Source: Lachnospiraceae bacterium
GTDB lineage: Bacteria > Bacillota > Clostridia > Lachnospirales > Lachnospiraceae
DNA: 64,000 nucleotides
NCBI GenBank assembly: GCA_015057115.1
Contig: SVEZ01000010.1
Location: 1-64,000, forward strand
Direction of reading: 5' to 3'
Shown here one piece after another: positions 9,201 through 17,863 of the stretch (the first letter of the stretch is position 1; the number at the start of each line of letters is the position of its first letter). The position numbers were made by a program, and so were the translations under genes. Under the pieces are notes generated by a model that was not told the DNA's origin, made no database searches, and saw only the letters and a list, made by a program, of their open reading frames with translations.

Positions 9201-9227
9201 AAAAAGACTTGTAGTTACCTACAAGTC
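9201..9227 (-). terminator. Terminator overlapping the stop of the cohesin-like gene, just before clpC
   Basis: Perfect 9-bp stem GACTTGTAG/CTACAAGTC with a GTAA loop, followed on the minus strand by TTTTT. The stop codon TAG lies within the left arm. clpC starts about 26 bp further on, so no promoter fits between. Confidence 0.75.
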
Positions 9228-10358
9228 CTTAAAATCTATAAATTCCAGGCTATCGCCCTCATCATCCTCTTCTTCTTCCTTCGCCTGTTCTACCTTCACC
9301 TTGGCTTTCAGATACTCGCCCTGCTTTTCAATGGCGCGCTTCTCATCGTAGTCGTCTTCCTCATAATCCTCATCATCATAGTCTTCTTCCAATTCTTCTC
9401 TACGATTGATTCCACGGAAAATAAAGATGTTGATAATAATCAACGCCAACACTACCACGCCAATAATCATGCCAAGCATCATTCTACGGTTTCCCTGTTT
9501 CAGACTATCGTAGCGTCCTTTTAATTTGGCATATTCTTCCTCAGATACACCACCTTCATTATCGCCTTTTCCGTCTCCCTGATTTCCAACTCCATAGGAA
9601 AGATATGGGCAGATATCCCCTGTCTTCTGATCATACAAATAATACCCGTTATTGGCATCATTTCCTTCCTCCACCAAAAACAGCACTGTCCAATCAGAAT
9701 TAGGATATTTCAATCCACGTACAGTCGTCTCCTGCACCGTAAGATCCACCGGTTCAAAACCTTTATTTACCAGCTCATTGTCAAAATCTTCGGACACCTC
9801 GTAAATAACTCCGTCAATCTGGAATGCTGGTTTGGCGCCCTTTGTAGACTCTGTAGTCTCCGGTTCTTCTTCCTCTTCTTCCGCCTGGTCATCCCCTGTC
9901 TTTGGCTCTTCGGTCTGAGGCTCTTCGGTAGTCCCCTCTGCTTCTGTGGCAGGAATCCGCACACCTCCGGCCGTCAATTCACCGGCACTGCTTGTTCCGT
10001 TTGCAACCACACGACATTCACCGGCTGCAATCGCTTTAAAGGTGACACTGATACTACTACCATTTGCAGTAATAGTATCTCCGGAATTCTGAGCACTCCC
10101 CGCATTACTGCTTGCATACTCAAACACGGATGTGTTAAATGTTATCTTCATATCCGCCGTTACCGATGCACCTGCTGCATCCTTGGCAGAAATATATACG
10201 GTAATCTTATCCCCTACTTCCACGGAATTCGCACTTAAGCCAAGTACCATTCTTCCGGCGGACGCATAGGTCTGTAAGGAAAGGCAGGGTGCCCAAAAAA
10301 GCGCTGTTGCAAGCAAGATCGCCAAAATTCGCCCTGTCTGTCTCTGTAACTTCTTCAT
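9219..10358 (-). CDS. Membrane-anchored cohesin-like protein with acidic cytoplasmic tail
   Basis: About 379 residues from MKKLQRQTGR (site GGAGGAAGAGG); the track start at 10412 lacks a good site. It has a signal peptide (ILAILLATALFWAPCLSLQTYASA) and a beta-sandwich with the cohesin-like pattern SANSVEVGDKITVYISAKDA. After it come an acidic Glu/Thr linker (residues about 145-180), a second globular region, one membrane span near residue 310 (MMLGMIIGVVVLALIIIN), and a very acidic tail. Topology is predicted to be outside-in. Cohesin-like domains can bind dockerins, but no dockerin gene is in the window. Confidence 0.75.
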   Translation of the reverse strand: MKKLQRQTGRILAILLATALFWAPCLSLQTYASAGRMVLGLSANSVEVGDKITVYISAKDAAGASVTADMKITFNTSVFEYASSNAGSAQNSGDTITANGSSISVTFKAIAAGECRVVANGTSSAGELTAGGVRIPATEAEGTTEEPQTEEPKTGDDQAEEEEEEPETTESTKGAKPAFQIDGVIYEVSEDFDNELVNKGFEPVDLTVQETTVRGLKYPNSDWTVLFLVEEGNDANNGYYLYDQKTGDICPYLSYGVGNQGDGKGDNEGGVSEEEYAKLKGRYDSLKQGNRRMMLGMIIGVVVLALIIINIFIFRGINRREELEEDYDDEDYEEDDYDEKRAIEKQGEYLKAKVKVEQAKEEEEDDEGDSLEFIDFKDL

Positions 10359-10425
10359 CCTCTTCCTCCATAAGACTTTTTTCTTTCCTCTGCTATTATA
10401 CTCATTTTTCACAGCTTAATCAACC

Positions 10426-12708
10426 TTAATTCATTTCCAGCTTATGAATTTCATTTAACCAGCTGTAATTTGCCGTTGTGTTCGGAGTCAGGGTCGAAGT
10501 ATTAATTCTTTCCGTGGAAAACAGTGTACAATTCTGTCTCTGGTACACCGGTAATTCCACTCCCCAGTCTCTCACAATGTCCATACATTCCTTGTAAATC
10601 ATCTTGCGGTATCCCTGATCCTCAGATTTACGTGCTGACATAATCAGCTTATCCAAGCTGTTATCCCGGATATGATAAAAATTCCCACTGGAACGGGTTC
10701 TGTCAATATTCTTACTGTGGTATTTCTGATACATATCCGGATCCATGGCACTTTGCCATGCCGCGCACCAAATCTCAAGTTTTCCTTCATCCAGCTTCTT
10801 CCACATCACATTTTCATCTTCTTCATCATGAATGATGAGTTCGATTCCCAAGGATGCCAATGCCTTTTGCACATTCCGAAGAATCTCGTAGCTGGGATGT
10901 TCTCCCTTTCCTTCTGCCGGAATATACGTGGTATAAGACAGGCTCGCACCGTAAGGTGCCGCACTAAACTTTCCGGAGGCTTCATCATATTCGTAACCCG
11001 CTTCGATAAAATACTCCTTAGCTGCTTCCAAAGCCGCTTTGTATCGTTTATCCGCATTCATATAGTCCGAATACAGTGCATGTCCACTCTCATCAACGGA
11101 AAATGCCGGCATATATCCCTTCTCATTTTCCTTGGGGGATGCCCAGGAGCTGGTCTCAATGGGATATTCCAAAACAGTGGCCGCATCTCCGTAATACTCA
11201 TCAATAGAGGTCTTGCGGTATACGGCAAAAAGTGTCATCAGCGCTTTTCTTAATGCCTTGGACTTATTGGACCCCGGCTTACCGTTTACGTTTACTTTAT
11301 CTGCATTGATTCCAATGTAACCATACAGCATATAATCCACCACGTAAGATGTAATGATATCCCCGGATAACTCCCGATTCTTGTTGGCATTCCGCACTTC
11401 ATCAAAGCTTGCAACAGATCCCGAAATTTCTCCGATATCCATTTTTCCATCCTTCAACATGGTAATCATATCCTGCTCAGATGCCTGACTTACCACCAGT
11501 TTCTTAATCTTCGGTTCGCCCAAATAATAATATGGATTCGCCTCCATAGTTACCTGACCATCTTTGAATTCCTTGAAAATATAAGGTCCTGCTCCCATGG
11601 GCTTACGCTCTTTTTCCACAACCTTGCGAAGCTTTCCTCGCCGAAATCCAAAACAATGCTTTTCGTAATTGTATTGTTCCACATCGCCGTAGTAATGCAG
11701 CGGCAAAACCGGAATTCCTAAAATGGAATAAATTGCCGATGCTTCAAACCCCTTGGTCTGAATCTGTACCGTATAATCATCCTTCTTTACAATTCCTTCA
11801 ATGTGGTCCACCCGCTGTCCATCTGTCTTCTTTACTTCTTCCGCATACAATTCTTCGTAAGCAATTTTTTCAATTTGCTCGTCAAAATAGCTTTCTGAGC
11901 CATTATAATGGATTGCCAAACTATGGTAGTCCACGTCGTACTGTTCTGCCACATCTTCTACAACAGAATCCTCTGTTGTCTTTACATTTTTCTTGAGGCT
12001 GTAATACTCAAGGAACATTTCCTGTGCTGATTCATATCGTTTCTCTTTGTAGGTCTCCTTGCACCAGCTGTATTCCTCCTCCAGTATTTCCCGGATAAAA
12101 GTGCGGATTCCACTTTTCAGACCCTTGGACGGATTTGCCAAACGCTCTTTTACCGCATAAGGTTCGATTTCAATCCCTTCTGCCGCTGTGGAATTCATTC
12201 TGTAATTCTCAAGACCCACTATATGAAAAGAATTCAAAAGCCGCGTTCCCGTATAAGACGGATCCAAGTGCACATAGTAGGAAAAAATGACGTCGTCTGC
12301 CGTCACCGGTGTCCCATCGCTGAATTTCAAATCCTCTCGCAGCTTCACGGTATAGGTGGTTATCTTGTCCCCCTCGTCGTAATTCCAGGAAATATCCGCC
12401 GGACCGTAATAGGTATATCCTTTACCGTCATACTCGGCCTTCTCTCCCTTAATTCCTTTCTTAATTAAGTTTCCTTCTCTATCTGCCGTTAAAAGGTAGA
12501 GCTGTGTAAGCTGGACTACCCCTTCATTGTTTCTGGCATCATCGGTAAATGGCGTGAACTTATCTCCAAAAGATTCACAGCCGATAATCAGTGGTCGTTC
12601 TTCCTTCTCAGTCACTTTTTCCCCATTTGACTGAGTGCATCCCACCATGCCGGTAGCAAGTGTTACTGCCAAAAAAGCCGCCACTCCTTTTTTCCATATC
12701 CTTTTCAA
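10426..12708 (-). CDS. Extracytoplasmic solute-binding lipoprotein, family 5 (oligopeptide type)
   Basis: About 760 residues with a lipoprotein signal (AVTLATGMVGC). The SBP_bac_5 pattern is present: KLREDLKFSDGTPVTADDVIFSY near the N-terminus and the usual late lobe. It is longer than OppA (about 540) because of an extra helical insert around residues 190-330. The preferred start is a TTG at 12708 with GGAGG nine bases upstream; the track start is a TTG that itself overlaps the ribosome-binding site. Such proteins deliver peptides or nickel to ABC importers, but no permease or ATPase gene adjoins it. Confidence 0.85.
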   Translation of the reverse strand: MKRIWKKGVAAFLAVTLATGMVGCTQSNGEKVTEKEERPLIIGCESFGDKFTPFTDDARNNEGVVQLTQLYLLTADREGNLIKKGIKGEKAEYDGKGYTYYGPADISWNYDEGDKITTYTVKLREDLKFSDGTPVTADDVIFSYYVHLDPSYTGTRLLNSFHIVGLENYRMNSTAAEGIEIEPYAVKERLANPSKGLKSGIRTFIREILEEEYSWCKETYKEKRYESAQEMFLEYYSLKKNVKTTEDSVVEDVAEQYDVDYHSLAIHYNGSESYFDEQIEKIAYEELYAEEVKKTDGQRVDHIEGIVKKDDYTVQIQTKGFEASAIYSILGIPVLPLHYYGDVEQYNYEKHCFGFRRGKLRKVVEKERKPMGAGPYIFKEFKDGQVTMEANPYYYLGEPKIKKLVVSQASEQDMITMLKDGKMDIGEISGSVASFDEVRNANKNRELSGDIITSYVVDYMLYGYIGINADKVNVNGKPGSNKSKALRKALMTLFAVYRKTSIDEYYGDAATVLEYPIETSSWASPKENEKGYMPAFSVDESGHALYSDYMNADKRYKAALEAAKEYFIEAGYEYDEASGKFSAAPYGASLSYTTYIPAEGKGEHPSYEILRNVQKALASLGIELIIHDEEDENVMWKKLDEGKLEIWCAAWQSAMDPDMYQKYHSKNIDRTRSSGNFYHIRDNSLDKLIMSARKSEDQGYRKMIYKECMDIVRDWGVELPVYQRQNCTLFSTERINTSTLTPNTTANYSWLNEIHKLEMN

Positions 12709-12743
12709 AATTATTACCTCCAACTAGTAACTGTCTATGTGGA

Positions 12744-12749
12744 ATTATA
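12744..12749 (-). promoter_or_regulatory. Extended -10 (TGCTATAAT) before the solute-binding protein gene
   Basis: Minus strand TGCTATAAT, an extended -10, about 36 bp before the TTG start. The -35 is poor, as is common with extended -10 promoters. Confidence 0.45.
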
Positions 12750-12830
12750 GCACATTCTGACAGGCTCTTCCACCCTTGTTATTCATAAAACATGGCATAT
12801 TATTTCATCACAAATTCTTCAAACTTTTTC

Positions 12831-12859
12831 TTGACATTGAAAAACCAGTGGGATATAAT
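12831..12859 (+). promoter_or_regulatory. Promoter of pyrBI (TTGACA-17-TATAAT)
   Basis: Perfect consensus -35 (12831-12836) and -10 (12854-12859) with a 17-base spacer on the plus strand. It drives pyrB after a leader of about 70 bases. Confidence 0.85.
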
Positions 12860-12865
12860 AGTCAA

Positions 12866-12900
12866 AATGCCTGAGGGAAATCCCAAAATTCCCCTGCATT
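12866..12900 (+). promoter_or_regulatory. Leader hairpin of the pyrBI transcript
   Basis: The leader starts with a two-part stem: AATGC pairs with GCATT, and GGGAA pairs with TTCCC. It lies at the very 5' end of the predicted transcript. It could stabilise or regulate the mRNA. No PyrR-binding consensus was recognised. Confidence 0.35.
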
Positions 12901-12934
12901 TTTGTGAGAAAACTTTATATTTAGGAGGAACAAT

Positions 12935-13852
12935 ATGCGACACTTAATGAGCCCTATGGATTTTTCCGTGGAAGAACTCGATAAGCTGCTTTCACTGGCA
13001 GATGATATCGAAAAGAATCCAGCCAAATATGCCCATGCATGTGACGGTAAGATTTTAGCAACCTGTTTTTATGAACCCAGTACAAGAACAAGACTTAGTT
13101 TTGAATCCGCTATGTTACGTCTAGGCGGACAGGTATTAGGTTTTTCCGAAGCCGGAAGCAGTTCAGCAGCCAAAGGCGAAAGTGTTTCCGATACAATCCG
13201 TGTTATTTCTTGTTACGCTGACATTTGTGCCATCCGTCATCCTAAGGAAGGCGCTCCACTTGTTGGTTCCCAAAAATCTTTAATTCCAGTTATTAACGCC
13301 GGTGACGGTGGTCATCAGCATCCAACTCAAACCCTTACCGATTTACTTACAATTAAACAAAAGAAAGGTCGTTTAGACAACCTTACCATCGGTTTGTGCG
13401 GAGACTTAAAATTCGGACGTACCGTTCACTCTTTGATTGAGGCGTTGGTTCGTTACGAGAATGTTTCCTTTGTGCTGATTTCTCCGGAAGAACTGCGTGT
13501 ACCAAGCTACATCCGCGAGGAGGTTTTGGAAGGCAACAACATTCCATACAAAGAGGTGGAACGTCTGGAAGATGCTATGGCGGATTTGGATATTCTCTAT
13601 ATGACACGTATTCAGAAAGAACGTTTCTTCAACGAAGAGGATTACCTGCGTATGAAGGGCTTCTACATCCTGGATCCCAAGAAGATGGAACTTGCAAAAC
13701 AGGATATGATTGTTATGCATCCCCTTCCACGTGTTAATGAAATTTCCGTAGAAGTTGATAAAGATGAACGTGCCAACTACTTTGAGCAGGCACAATATGG
13801 TGTCTATGTCCGTATGGCTTTGATTCTTACATTATTGGAGGTGCAGGTATGA
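12935..13852 (+). CDS. pyrB: Aspartate carbamoyltransferase catalytic subunit
   Basis: 305 residues. Catalytic motifs are intact: STRTRLSFE for carbamoyl phosphate, the SSSAAKGES loop, HPTQTL, and HPLPRVNEI near the C-terminus. It makes N-carbamoyl-aspartate, the first committed step of pyrimidine synthesis. ATG follows AGGAGG. It overlaps pyrI by four bases (ATGA), so the catalytic and regulatory chains are translationally coupled. No other pyr gene is adjacent. Confidence 0.97.
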   Translation: MRHLMSPMDFSVEELDKLLSLADDIEKNPAKYAHACDGKILATCFYEPSTRTRLSFESAMLRLGGQVLGFSEAGSSSAAKGESVSDTIRVISCYADICAIRHPKEGAPLVGSQKSLIPVINAGDGGHQHPTQTLTDLLTIKQKKGRLDNLTIGLCGDLKFGRTVHSLIEALVRYENVSFVLISPEELRVPSYIREEVLEGNNIPYKEVERLEDAMADLDILYMTRIQKERFFNEEDYLRMKGFYILDPKKMELAKQDMIVMHPLPRVNEISVEVDKDERANYFEQAQYGVYVRMALILTLLEVQV

Positions 13853-14298
13853 TTAACGTAGGAGCAATTAAAGAGGGATATGTTTTAGACCACATTCAGG
13901 CAGGAATGGCATTACAGATTTACAGTGACTTAAACTTGAAAGCTATGAAGGACTGTACCATTGCAATTATCACCAACGCTTCCAGCCAGACCATGGGCAA
14001 GAAAGATATTTTGAAGGTAGAATGTCCGGTAGGCGCTATCGATTTGGATGTTTTAGGATTTTTGGATCACAACATCACAGTAAATGTAATTAAGAACGAA
14101 CAGATTGTTGAGAAGAAGAAGTTAAAACTTCCAAAGCAGATTGTCAACGTTATTAAATGTAAGAACCCACGTTGCATCACCTCTATCGAACAGGAACTTG
14201 ATCAGATTTTCTTCCTGACAGATGAAGACAAAGAAATTTATCGTTGCAAGTATTGTGAAGAGAAATATCGTTCTCATAAGCGCAATAAATTAAACTAA
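13849..14298 (+). CDS. pyrI: Aspartate carbamoyltransferase regulatory subunit
   Basis: 149 residues. The N-terminal allosteric domain (YVLDHIQAG, with the nucleotide-binding surface) is followed by the zinc domain with CKNPRC and CKYC, the four Cys that hold the PyrB contact site. It confers CTP/ATP control on PyrB in enterobacterial enzymes. The gene ends 23 bp before a strong terminator. Confidence 0.96.
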   Translation: MINVGAIKEGYVLDHIQAGMALQIYSDLNLKAMKDCTIAIITNASSQTMGKKDILKVECPVGAIDLDVLGFLDHNITVNVIKNEQIVEKKKLKLPKQIVNVIKCKNPRCITSIEQELDQIFFLTDEDKEIYRCKYCEEKYRSHKRNKLN

Positions 14299-14320
14299 TC
14301 TCGGATTAAAATTACATATT

Positions 14321-14358
14321 GAGGGCATCTATCACTTAAGATAGGTGCCCTCATTTTT
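14321..14358 (+). terminator. Intrinsic terminator of pyrBI
   Basis: Stem GAGGGCATCTATC/GATAGGTGCCCTC (one G-T pair) with loop ACTTAA, followed by ATTTTT on the plus strand. Confidence 0.85.
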
Positions 14359-14376
14359 CGCATCATGTATTTTTCT

Positions 14377-15033
14377 CTACGCAAGTTCTTCCTTCAATCC
14401 TAAAGAATCCAGCCAATCCTTCAACTCATCAAAAATCTGAGGCGGAACTGCCACTTTCCCCTTTTCCAATACCTTTCTTCGTCTATTGCTTTTCAGACAC
14501 TTCCAGGACCATTTCCAACGCCATTTTGACGGAAAAAGCATAAGCGTATCAAATAACCATAGAACTTCTGCCGCAAGCACAAAAATCAAAATCCCCATCA
14601 AATTCGGATTCGGTGCTCCGATGATAAAACTTCCCGCACCTATTGCGGCAGGAATCAATAAAGCCTTCCATCGCAAATAATACCGTCTGGAAAAGCCAAT
14701 GCCGGCATGCAAAAATTCCACATACTCTTCCGTACTTTTTTCTTTACTCTCAATCTTGTCTTCTATAATCGGATATCCAAATACCTTGTTATATCCCAAA
14801 CCCAGAAACAAGGGTTCTTGAAGTACATAGATTGGAATGCCCTCTTTCGATATTTCCAAATGGCTTTCCTTACGATATCCATTCACAATCACCAGAACTT
14901 CTCTCCCCTGCTTCTTTCCAAGCTTAGCGTAAGCTAACGGCCTTCCCACCATATGTTTGTGCGTATAAAAATATCCGCAGAAAAATATCTGGGTAAGTAT
15001 TACTGTCGCTATAATCGTAAATTTTAATCCCAT
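14377..15033 (-). CDS. Unrecognised membrane protein
   Basis: 218 residues. There is an N-terminal span (FTIIATVILTQIFFCGYFY) and a hydrophobic hairpin near residues 125-165 (LLIPAAIGAGSFIIGA, then LMGILIFVLAAEVLWLF). A Trp- and Arg-rich stretch (KWRWKWSWKCLKSNRRR) and a soluble C-terminus follow. ATG 15033 has an AGGAAAGGA site. It lies 30 bp after an LRR protein gene and is probably co-transcribed. I do not recognise the family. Confidence 0.75.
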   Translation of the reverse strand: MGLKFTIIATVILTQIFFCGYFYTHKHMVGRPLAYAKLGKKQGREVLVIVNGYRKESHLEISKEGIPIYVLQEPLFLGLGYNKVFGYPIIEDKIESKEKSTEEYVEFLHAGIGFSRRYYLRWKALLIPAAIGAGSFIIGAPNPNLMGILIFVLAAEVLWLFDTLMLFPSKWRWKWSWKCLKSNRRRKVLEKGKVAVPPQIFDELKDWLDSLGLKEELA

Positions 15034-15063
15034 ACATATCCTTTCCTATCTTTTCTGTCTTAA

Positions 15064-16044
15064 CTAAAATGTCTCTATATGAGGTTTCTTTGGCATATCC
15101 TGTCTATTGAGCATTTGCTGATATTCTTGGAATTTTTCCTTCGGAACCTCAAACACCACGTCCGGATTAATATTCGTAAATGCCTTAGTCGATACATGTT
15201 TTAACTTGGTTGATTCGATTCGGATGCGCTTAATTGACTGATTGTTCTTTAATATTCTGCTTCCGATCTTTTCCACATTTTTCGGAATACAAAGATAGGT
15301 TAGGCCGGCTGCCGGATATTCATAATAAGCGCTAAAAGCCTCATCTTCTATGGTTTTCACACTATCCGGTATGGTCACCGTCTTCAACTGAATGCATGCC
15401 TCAAACATCCGGTTGGGTATCACATTCATCCCCTTGGATATTGTAACCTCTTTAAGATCCGTGCAGTAAAAAGTTCTTCCACCTATGAATTCCACCGTAT
15501 CCGGCATATCAATCTTTTTTAATGGTGTCATGGAAAAAGCTTCCATTCCAATATGCGAAAGTCCTTCATTTAGTTGAACGGTTTGCAATCCGCTTTCGCA
15601 AAAAGCCTCTACCTGTATGCTTTTTAAATTGGGTGGACATTGAAATTTCCGTAGCCTTTTGCATCCAAAAAATGCTCGCTCACCGATTTTTTCCACCTCA
15701 TCGGTCATCTGCACTTCTTTAAGAAATCCAAAATCAGCACAGGCTTCATAGCCAATATAATGGATGCCTTTTCCAAAAATAACTTTTCTGCAAAAAGTAC
15801 GATACTTCCACCAGGGCGACTTCCAATCCTCCTCCTGCTCTTCACAGCTCATCTGCTCATAGTCATACATGATTCCGTCGCTTCCTTCTTCTGCTTCAAA
15901 GCGGAGGGTTAAGGTTAAAATATTGTATTCCCATCGAATTCCCGCCTGATCCACACCGCCATAGGTTTTCGGGATAAAAATCACGAGAGCGGCAATTGCC
16001 GCTCCCATAATCCATTTTCGATATTTTTTCAGTTTCTCAATCAT
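15064..16044 (-). CDS. Leucine-rich repeat (BspA/LRR_5-type) protein with N-terminal anchor
   Basis: 326 residues. One membrane anchor (WIMGAAIAALVIFIP, residues 11-25) is followed by at least seven LRR_5 units of about 22 residues, with motifs such as AFFGCKRL, IGMEAFSMTPL and EAFSAYYEY. BspA-type repeats usually act in binding at the cell surface. The start follows the fchA stop by one base with only a weak site, so it is likely coupled to fchA. A folate gene followed by an LRR surface protein is an odd pairing. Confidence 0.85.
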   Translation of the reverse strand: MIEKLKKYRKWIMGAAIAALVIFIPKTYGGVDQAGIRWEYNILTLTLRFEAEEGSDGIMYDYEQMSCEEQEEDWKSPWWKYRTFCRKVIFGKGIHYIGYEACADFGFLKEVQMTDEVEKIGERAFFGCKRLRKFQCPPNLKSIQVEAFCESGLQTVQLNEGLSHIGMEAFSMTPLKKIDMPDTVEFIGGRTFYCTDLKEVTISKGMNVIPNRMFEACIQLKTVTIPDSVKTIEDEAFSAYYEYPAAGLTYLCIPKNVEKIGSRILKNNQSIKRIRIESTKLKHVSTKAFTNINPDVVFEVPKEKFQEYQQMLNRQDMPKKPHIETF

Positions 16045-16045
16045 A

Positions 16046-16651
16046 TTATAAGCCTAACAGCTCTTTTTCACGACGAATTGCATTTTCTTCAATGGATTCG
16101 ATTTCTGCGCTCATTTTCGCTACAAACTCTTCATCCTTAATGGACTCTAAGTTAATCTTTACATTGTAGCCTGCTGCAAGAACAGCAGTACGAGCCATCA
16201 TCATAGCGGTCTTTCCATCGGTAACTGCATTTGGGTTACCTTTTTTAACTGCAAGTTCTGCGTAATCCATTGCTTCATAAGCAAGTTTGGCATTTTCAAG
16301 AGGAACTACTGCAGCTGCCTTTAAGCCTTCCTGCATTGCTTCTCTTCTTGCTGCCTTTTCTTCATCCGTTCCCTTTGGAAGCTTTAATGCGTCCATATAC
16401 TGGTTGAAGGACTCGGAATCTTTTAAAATACCGTCTAAAAGCTCTTTTGCAAGAGCAGATGCGGATGCTTCCATAACCTTCATCTCATCTTCTACGTCTG
16501 CATATTTCTCACGTCCGATGGTTAAGTTGGCAACCATTCCCGCAAGGGATGCTGCTAATGCGCCTGCTAATGCTGCAACACTTCCGCCGCCCGGTGCCGG
16601 TTCATTGGATTCGGTTAAGGCACAAAATGCCTCTACTGTCATATCTTTCAT
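16046..16651 (-). CDS. fchA: Formimidoyltetrahydrofolate cyclodeaminase-family protein
   Basis: 201 residues. It carries the family signature ALTESNEPAPGGGSVAALAGALAASLAGMVANL near the N-terminus and the all-helical layout of the cyclodeaminase fold. The enzyme converts 5-formimino-THF to 5,10-methenyl-THF and ammonia. It follows the formimidoyltransferase gene by 17 bp, so the two halves fused in the animal enzyme are separate genes here. Confidence 0.92.
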   Translation of the reverse strand: MKDMTVEAFCALTESNEPAPGGGSVAALAGALAASLAGMVANLTIGREKYADVEDEMKVMEASASALAKELLDGILKDSESFNQYMDALKLPKGTDEEKAARREAMQEGLKAAAVVPLENAKLAYEAMDYAELAVKKGNPNAVTDGKTAMMMARTAVLAAGYNVKINLESIKDEEFVAKMSAEIESIEENAIRREKELLGL

Positions 16652-16668
16652 GTTAGTCTCCTTTTAAT

Positions 16669-17565
16669 TTAGAACAATCTGGTTTCCAATACCTGATTCA
16701 TATCAAAGTTCTCAATCTGCAAATAATACTCTGCAGCATCGATTAACGCTGCCATTGGAACGAGTCCGATAACTTCACTTCCAATAACGTTTACACCATA
16801 TCTTCTTGCTTCGAATTTTACGGTTTCGAATACACGATATACGGCAGATTTCTCATAGTTGGTAAGGTTCATGGATACCTGTGCCACGTTACGATCCTCT
16901 AACATAACGCCCATAGCTTTCACGTAACGATATCCGCCACCAATATGACGAATCTTCTTTGCAATAGCACTTGCAATCTCTACATCGCTGGTATCTAAGT
17001 TAATGTTAAATGCTACAAGCGGCATTCTTGCTCCGATTGCTGTTACACCACCGGTTGGATGAATGGTATCCGGTCCAAAATCCGGTTTCCACATATCCTG
17101 ATCCTTCATTTTCTCTGCCATTCCCTCGAACTGTCCCTTACGAATGGAGGCAAGATTCTCACGATGTGGTGCAGTTGCAGATTTCTCATATAAGAAGAAT
17201 GGCTGTCCGAATTTCTCGGAAGCTTCTTTTGCTACTGCCTTTGCAGCCTCGTCTGCATCTTCTACAGTTGTGTTGCGGATTGGAATGAATGGAATTACAT
17301 CTACACAACCCATTCTCGGATGCTGTCCTTCATGCTTGGTCATATCGATAAGTTCAATTGCCTTTCCGATTGACTCAATAACCGCTGCTTTTAATGCTTC
17401 CGGCTCACCGATAACAGTTACTACGGAACGGTTATGGCTCTCATCAGAGCTGTAATCAAGAAGTTTAACGCCTTCTTTTCCGCGGAAGCAATCCACAATC
17501 TTCTCAACCTTCTGTAAATCTCTACCTTCACTGTAATTTGGTACACATTCCAGTATTCTATCCAT
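16669..17565 (-). CDS. ftcD: Glutamate formimidoyltransferase
   Basis: About 298 residues from MDRILECVPNYSEGRD. The family signatures HEGQHPRMGCVDVIPFIPI and the second subdomain (FNINLDTSDVEIA) are present. It moves the formimino group of formiminoglutamate to THF, a step of histidine breakdown; no hut genes are adjacent, so its source of substrate is unclear. The track start at 17628 is too early. AAAGGAG lies 28 bases before the ATG, with a 5-bp hairpin between. A TTG at 17574 is an alternative start. Confidence 0.93.
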   Translation of the reverse strand: MDRILECVPNYSEGRDLQKVEKIVDCFRGKEGVKLLDYSSDESHNRSVVTVIGEPEALKAAVIESIGKAIELIDMTKHEGQHPRMGCVDVIPFIPIRNTTVEDADEAAKAVAKEASEKFGQPFFLYEKSATAPHRENLASIRKGQFEGMAEKMKDQDMWKPDFGPDTIHPTGGVTAIGARMPLVAFNINLDTSDVEIASAIAKKIRHIGGGYRYVKAMGVMLEDRNVAQVSMNLTNYEKSAVYRVFETVKFEARRYGVNVIGSEVIGLVPMAALIDAAEYYLQIENFDMNQVLETRLF

Positions 17566-17577
17566 TTTCCCCAATGT

Positions 17578-17600
17578 GCGACTAACGTCGCTTCTCCTTT
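17578..17600 (-). promoter_or_regulatory. Shine-Dalgarno plus spacer hairpin before ftcD
   Basis: AAAGGAG (17594-17600) is separated from the start by the hairpin GCGAC-GTTA-GTCGC (17578-17591). If folded, the hairpin shortens the distance to the TTG at 17574 from 19 to about 5 bases. This decides between the TTG and the ATG at 17565. Confidence 0.4.
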
Positions 17601-17626
17601 CTGAAGTTGAATTATGTATTATTCCC

Positions 17627-17809
17627 AAAATACGAAAGGCAAAAGGTTCACAGTATGAAATACTGTGAACTCATTGCACAATAAATCGAGCTGACAAGCT
17701 AGCTTGTCATATCGATTTTTGTGCAATTGGTCTATATCGGCTTCGCCGATATGACTTTTGCCTCAGCACAGCATGATAAATCCCACCCACGCCGGTGCTT
17801 TCGTATTTT
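17627..17809. repeat. Nested inverted-repeat (cloverleaf-like) element
   Basis: A 183-bp gene-free element closed by a perfect 12-bp inverted repeat AAAATACGAAAG (17627-17638) / CTTTCGTATTTT (17798-17809). A second stem (GGCAAAAG/CTTTTGCC) encloses three hairpins: 17646-17670 (11-bp stem), 17673-17727 (almost perfect 25-bp palindrome) and 17734-17752 (8-bp stem). About 34 bases on the right side are unpaired. It lies between the DUF1015 gene terminator and ftcD. It may be a mobile palindromic repeat or a structured RNA. Confidence 0.75.
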
Positions 17810-17822
17810 TTTCACCTACGCA

Positions 17823-17856
17823 CAAAGGGGCTTCTAACTCGAAGCCCCTTTTGTAA
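17823..17856 (-). terminator. Hairpin terminator after the DUF1015 gene
   Basis: AAAGGGGCTTC/GAAGCCCCTTT stem with a 6-base loop. The T tract is short on the minus strand and longer on the plus strand. Confidence 0.6.
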
Positions 17857-17863
17857 TACAAAA

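Noticed and set aside
9176-9230. CtsR operator before clpC
   Set aside because: No GGTCAAA direct repeats found in the gap; the repeat present is a terminator stem.
10672-11253. 193-residue plus-strand ORF
   Set aside because: Opposite the solute-binding protein gene, no ribosome-binding site and no recognisable family.
17627-17809. Integron attC site or folate riboswitch upstream of ftcD
   Set aside because: No GTTRRRY/RYYYAAC core pairs and no integrase. The perfect palindromes do not resemble the THF riboswitch core.
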